From Thermoflavimicrobium dichotomicum (GTDB lineage: Bacteria; Bacillota; Bacilli; Thermoactinomycetales; Thermoactinomycetaceae), in the NCBI RefSeq assembly GCF_900114055.1, contig NZ_FORR01000011.1, positions 1-64,000 of the forward strand: a DNA stretch of 64,000 bases. The letters are read 5' to 3'. Below, one piece after another: positions 60,735 through 64,000 of this stretch. The notes beneath the pieces are model-generated. The model was given only the letters and a program-made list of their open reading frames with translations. It was not told where the DNA came from and did not search any database. Made by a program: the position numbers and the translations under genes. Every line of letters begins with the position of its first letter. The stretch's first letter is position 1.

Positions 60735-62090
60735 TTATAGAACATTGGCTTTCTTTTTAAAAGACTTTTTCAGTTTAACTTCAGTAACTTTGCTTTTTTT
60801 GCCTTTTTTCTTCGTGAGATATGTTTTTGATTTTTTGAATTTCACTTTTTTACCGGAACCATCATATTTCAGGCCTTTTTTCTTGAGCTTTTTGCTAATG
60901 GGTGATTTGTGTTTAGCCAGTTTGTATGATTTTTTCTTTACTTTTTTGACTTGATCCTGTTTGTGAGCTTGCTTGGACTGTTTTTTCGTTTGTTGGTCTG
61001 TCACTTTGATACCGGTTGCTTTCGATGGATTGGTTACGACTACCTTACCAGCGATATCCACTGGAATGTGTGGTTCCGATATGAACACCGGCTGAGATGG
61101 ATTCGTCGGATTAGGTTCCAATTTTGTATCAACTAGTCCTTTATTCCCTTTCTTGATCAGATCCTGGTTGTCATCTTTTCCTTTATGATCCAGCTTGTTG
61201 TCGCCTTTGACATGATCAATGAGATCGTTGATCGTATAACCTTTCTTCGGCTTTAATTTGCTAGAACCATCTGAGTAGAAATATTTATAACCCATTAGTT
61301 TTCCGAAGTCATCAACAATGGCCAATTTTTGTGTGGTTTTACGCTTATTTTGCTTTGATAATGGGCCATCATTCTTATCCGATCCCTGATTTGTAGCCAT
61401 TCGTGCAATTCCAAAAACCGGCTCCTTATCTTTTGATTTATCATCGGCTTTTTTGGCTGTGATTTTTGGAATGTATCTGTCCTCGTCATCTTTATCCTGT
61501 TTATTTTTTGGAAGGATCGGAGCTTTACTGGCGAGAATGACAGATCCCTTATCGTTGTCTTTATCTTTTTTAACAGATGCTTTTGGCTTTTCTTCTGGAA
61601 GTTTGACATGAATATCTAACAAACTGGATTTATCTTTGATATTTGTAAAGAATGGACTTAGTTTGGCGAGGTCATCGACCGATTTTACCTCGACCTTGGG
61701 TTGTTTGTCTTTTGCAAGGACTTGTTGTACGTTTTGGATTTGTTTCTGTTCAAAAGCTTTAACGACGGCATTCACCACTTCACGGAACTGCTCTTTGGAC
61801 AGATTGATTTCCACTTTTTTTGTACTGGCAACAGGAGCAGTTGCTTCTTGCTGAACGGAAGCAGGAATCGTCAATTGGTCAAACTGTTTAACGCCTTCCG
61901 TAACATTGACATCATTAACACATCCTGCAAGTACACCAGCAGATAAAGCTGATACCATCACGGTTGCACCGATCTTTTTGGCCAGTTTCTTATAGTCGAT
62001 GGGTGAACCTTCAGTGGAACCAACTTGCAGGGGGTGTCCAGAATCTGTTCGGAAAAATTCGAGCAACTCATAAGGTGATTTTTTATCCAT
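60735..62090 (-). CDS. Lysine-rich lipoprotein-like protein, unknown function
   Basis: A 451-residue protein. After a charged ~35-residue start there is a hydrophobic stretch with a lipobox (ATVMVSALSAGVLAGC, Cys near 57), unusual for its long N-region. The middle has LSKEQFREVVNAVVKAFEQK and several Lys/Asp-rich low-complexity linkers. The last ~80 residues are extremely basic (KKSYKLAKHKSPISKKLKKK), likely binding nucleic acid, anionic wall polymer or spore surface. ATG 62090 has GAGGGGGAAAACC. It lies just upstream of essB in the same orientation, so a type VII link is possible. No family recognised. Confidence 0.65.
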   Translation of the reverse strand: MDKKSPYELLEFFRTDSGHPLQVGSTEGSPIDYKKLAKKIGATVMVSALSAGVLAGCVNDVNVTEGVKQFDQLTIPASVQQEATAPVASTKKVEINLSKEQFREVVNAVVKAFEQKQIQNVQQVLAKDKQPKVEVKSVDDLAKLSPFFTNIKDKSSLLDIHVKLPEEKPKASVKKDKDNDKGSVILASKAPILPKNKQDKDDEDRYIPKITAKKADDKSKDKEPVFGIARMATNQGSDKNDGPLSKQNKRKTTQKLAIVDDFGKLMGYKYFYSDGSSKLKPKKGYTINDLIDHVKGDNKLDHKGKDDNQDLIKKGNKGLVDTKLEPNPTNPSQPVFISEPHIPVDIAGKVVVTNPSKATGIKVTDQQTKKQSKQAHKQDQVKKVKKKSYKLAKHKSPISKKLKKKGLKYDGSGKKVKFKKSKTYLTKKKGKKSKVTEVKLKKSFKKKANVL

Positions 62091-62561
62091 GGTTTTCCCC
62101 CTCGATGGATATAAACGGTTTTATTCAGAATATTAATAAAAAAATCCACAAGAAGAAAAGCGGATCCAATAACTAATCCACTTGCTTCTTGGAAAAAAAT
62201 TAAAAGAGAGTCATTTACTTGGATAAATAGAGACTATAGGGAATTAAGATAACTAATCATATATTAACAAAATTCTATAATCATTATAAGCCGATCAATG
62301 GGTCAATGCAAGTACTAAAATGTAAAAATATCTATAATTCTAATGTTTTTTTGGAGTAAGGCCTTTTTTTAGGAAAAATTTGAATGATCTTTGCAAAGAA
62401 ATTAACGTTCGAACAATCATCTTGGTAAAAAAGCTGGTACAGAGAAAGAAAACGGTTCCAAAACAATACCGAAACTTTGTTAACAATCTGCGGGAAAAAG
62501 ACACCATCTTTTGGGCGGTTGCGTATACTTTAGCAAGGAGTTAGTACCAAGGGGGAGTTTG
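62091..62561. other. Intergenic region upstream of spoVK with remnants of repeats
   Basis: About 470 bases, AT-rich, no gene. An imperfect palindrome lies at ~62149-62190 (AAGAAGAAAAGCGGAT / ATCCACTTGCTTCTT). Near 62467-62490, CCGAAACTTTGTTAACA resembles the outer end of the palindromic element (copy F, only one arm). The site GGGGGAGTTTG for spoVK ends the region. A mother-cell sigma promoter is expected here, but I could not define it. Confidence 0.45.
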
Positions 62562-63536
62562 ATGAGCAAACGCGTTCTGATGCAAGAGGCAAAGAATCGC
62601 ATTCATGTGGTGTTTGAAAGGGAACACTGCAGATCAGGGATGGAGCAAGTGCCAGCCTTGTCTTGTATCGATGAGCCTGGGCCTTTACGTGCCTGTTTGG
62701 ATAAATTGGATCATTTGGTCGGTTTAAATGGAGTAAAAGAGTTTGTAAAGGAGATTTATGCCTGGCTAGAGATTAACAAGCGTCGGCGTGCAGTGGGTCT
62801 CAGTGCGGATCAACAGGTTTTGCACATGATGTTCACAGGAAACCCCGGAACTGGAAAAACAACCGTGGCCCGTATTTTGGCTGAGCTTTTTCGTGAAATG
62901 GGAGTTTTGTCGAAAGGGCATTTGGTGGAAGTGGAGCGGGCAGATTTGGTGGGCGAATATATTGGTCATACAGCGCAAAAGACCAGAGAGCATGTAAAAA
63001 AGGCTTTGGGTGGGATTTTATTTATTGATGAAGCCTATTCACTGGCACGTGGTGGTGAAAAGGATTTTGGTAAAGAAGCGATTGATACCATGGTTAAATC
63101 GATGGAAGACTATTGTAATGATTTTATCTTGATTTTGGCTGGATATGTGGAGGAGATGGAGCATTTTTTGCACACGAATCCCGGTTTACCTTCCCGTTTT
63201 CCGATCCGGCTTCACTTTACAGATTTTTCTCTTGATGAGTTAATGGTTATTGCAGAAAATATGTTACAGGAACGGCAATATCGTTTGTCTTTGACAGCAC
63301 AGGAAAAACTCAGACATCATTTGTCAAAACAGTTGGCTGTTCAGGATCAGCCATTTGGCAATGCCCGGTATATTCGAAATATCGTGGAACAGGCGATTCG
63401 AAACCAGGCTGTTCGATTGCTACATATGCGTTATACATCCAAGGAGGAATTAATGACCATTCGTGGCGAAGACTTGAGATTTCATCATCACGAAGAGAAA
63501 CAAAGAATTTATTCATGGTATAATGAGAAAGGATAA
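62562..63536 (+). CDS. spoVK: Stage V sporulation protein K (AAA+ ATPase)
   Basis: A 324-residue CbxX/CfqX-type AAA+ protein needed for spore maturation in B. subtilis. Walker A is MFTGNPGTGKTTVARILAEL, Walker B is ALGGILFIDEAYSLARGGEK, sensor 1 is LILAGYVEEMEHFL, and an arginine finger region NPGLPSRFP follows. ATG 62562 is preceded by AAGGGGGAGTTTG; the in-frame 62511 is less likely. The end overlaps the ribosome binding site of hflX, so the two are cotranscribed, as in B. subtilis. Confidence 0.94.
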   Translation: MSKRVLMQEAKNRIHVVFEREHCRSGMEQVPALSCIDEPGPLRACLDKLDHLVGLNGVKEFVKEIYAWLEINKRRRAVGLSADQQVLHMMFTGNPGTGKTTVARILAELFREMGVLSKGHLVEVERADLVGEYIGHTAQKTREHVKKALGGILFIDEAYSLARGGEKDFGKEAIDTMVKSMEDYCNDFILILAGYVEEMEHFLHTNPGLPSRFPIRLHFTDFSLDELMVIAENMLQERQYRLSLTAQEKLRHHLSKQLAVQDQPFGNARYIRNIVEQAIRNQAVRLLHMRYTSKEELMTIRGEDLRFHHHEEKQRIYSWYNEKG

Positions 63537-63539
63537 AAT

Positions 63540-64000
63540 TTGAAAGGATGGTCCAACATCGAAACGAACGGATTGAGAGAAAAGGCCATATTGGTAGGAT
63601 GTGGATCAAAGAGAAATGAATGGGAATTGCGTTCGTCATTGGCTGAACTTCAGCGACTTGCGGAAACTTCACAAGCGATGGTTGTAGATACTGTTCTCCA
63701 ATTTCGTGACCGGAATGACCCGGCATGGTTTATTGGAAAAGGAAAAGCGGAAGAAGTGGCTCGGCTTGCCACTGAGCATGAAGTCGACCTGATTATTTTT
63801 GATCAGGAATTATCTCCAGCTCAAGTCAATCATCTAGAAAAAATCATGCCTTGCAAAGTCATTGATCGAACGCAGTTGATTTTGGATATATTTGCGCAGC
63901 GTGCCCAAACAAAAGAGGGACGCTTGCAAGTAGAGTTGGCACAATTGGAATATCTACTGCCTCGTTTAACGGGACGTGGAAAAGATTTATCCCGACTTGG
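63540..64000 (+). CDS. hflX: GTPase HflX, N-terminal part (runs off the window)
   Basis: The first ~153 residues of HflX, a ribosome-associated GTPase that rescues stalled or heat-damaged ribosomes. Features are REKAILVGCGSKRNEWELRS, WFIGKGKAEEVARLATEHEV, DLIIFDQELSPAQVNHLEK, VIDRTQLILDIFAQRAQT, and the start of the glycine-rich segment (LLPRLTGRGKDLSRLG) before the G domain. TTG 63540 has AGAAAGGA at ideal distance, inside the end of spoVK. The GTP-binding motifs lie beyond the window. Confidence 0.93.
   Translation, partial: MKGWSNIETNGLREKAILVGCGSKRNEWELRSSLAELQRLAETSQAMVVDTVLQFRDRNDPAWFIGKGKAEEVARLATEHEVDLIIFDQELSPAQVNHLEKIMPCKVIDRTQLILDIFAQRAQTKEGRLQVELAQLEYLLPRLTGRGKDLSRL

Noticed and set aside
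62511-62561. Extended N-terminus of SpoVK from 62511
   Set aside because: The downstream ATG at 62562 has a strong GGGGGAG site and matches the family start.
63543-63560. Non-canonical ATC start of hflX behind AAAGGATGG
   Set aside because: TTG at 63540 has its own AGAAAGGA at proper distance and is a normal start in this genome.

Overview
The window reads as a low-GC, Gram-positive, endospore-forming chromosome of the order Bacillales. The main evidence is the block miaB-ricA-cotE, mutS-mutL, miaA-hfq, spoVK-hflX, which follows the Bacillus subtilis ymcB-ymcA-cotE-mutSL-miaA-hfq-spoVK order, together with lutABC/lldP, an OpuA transporter, an EssB-type secretion protein, strong AGGAGG ribosome binding sites and many TTG/GTG starts. 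A Thermoactinomycetaceae-like lineage is plausible, but that is inference; no species marker beyond a partial 5S rRNA is present.

Layout. 1-137 is the 3' end of a 5S rRNA gene and its terminator, so an rRNA operon lies to the left. 0.6-8.4 kb holds a J-like/Sel1 membrane protein, a small membrane protein, an AEC-type permease, a DUF2292 protein and a complete sulfonate operon (ssuA-ssuD-ssuC-ssuB). 8.4-15 kb holds an acetyltransferase, an MFS exporter, anmK and a two-gene glycine-betaine transporter with a fused permease/binding protein. 15-20.8 kb is an L-lactate module on the minus strand (lutR, lldP, lutABC) with two copies of a candidate LutR operator. 20.8-32 kb is the accessory part: two nearly identical acyl-CoA ligases, four copies of a leader-promoter-repeat-terminator unit that looks like a minimal CRISPR locus, and a graveyard of broken genes (MFS, SUKH, DUF1963, ParB-like, HNH, transposase and toxin fragments) beside the 3' end of a tRNA-Ala. 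32-47.8 kb holds an HExxH protein, an acetyltransferase, an AlkK-like acyl-CoA ligase, the DUF4129-DUF4350-MoxR-DUF58 cluster with SpoIIM-like and RDD proteins, a methyltransferase, a B12-binding radical SAM enzyme, a PD-(D/E)XK-like protein and an ADP-ribosylglycohydrolase. 47.8-64 kb is the conserved tRNA-modification, mismatch-repair and sporulation block. It is interrupted by a putative amidoligase between cotE and mutS, and by an orphan EssB with a lysine-rich lipoprotein-like partner between hfq and spoVK.

Two repeat families stand out. One is a palindromic element of about 107-115 bp with 15-16 bp arms, present in three good and about three degenerate copies between genes; two good copies are flanked on both sides by the same terminator-like hairpin. 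The other is the unit of about 290-350 bp with a conserved leader, a sigma-A-type promoter, a 28-nt repeat that in two copies recurs after a 38-39 nt unique spacer, and a terminator. No cas gene is in the window. All identifications are from reading sequence and translated proteins; no database search was possible.
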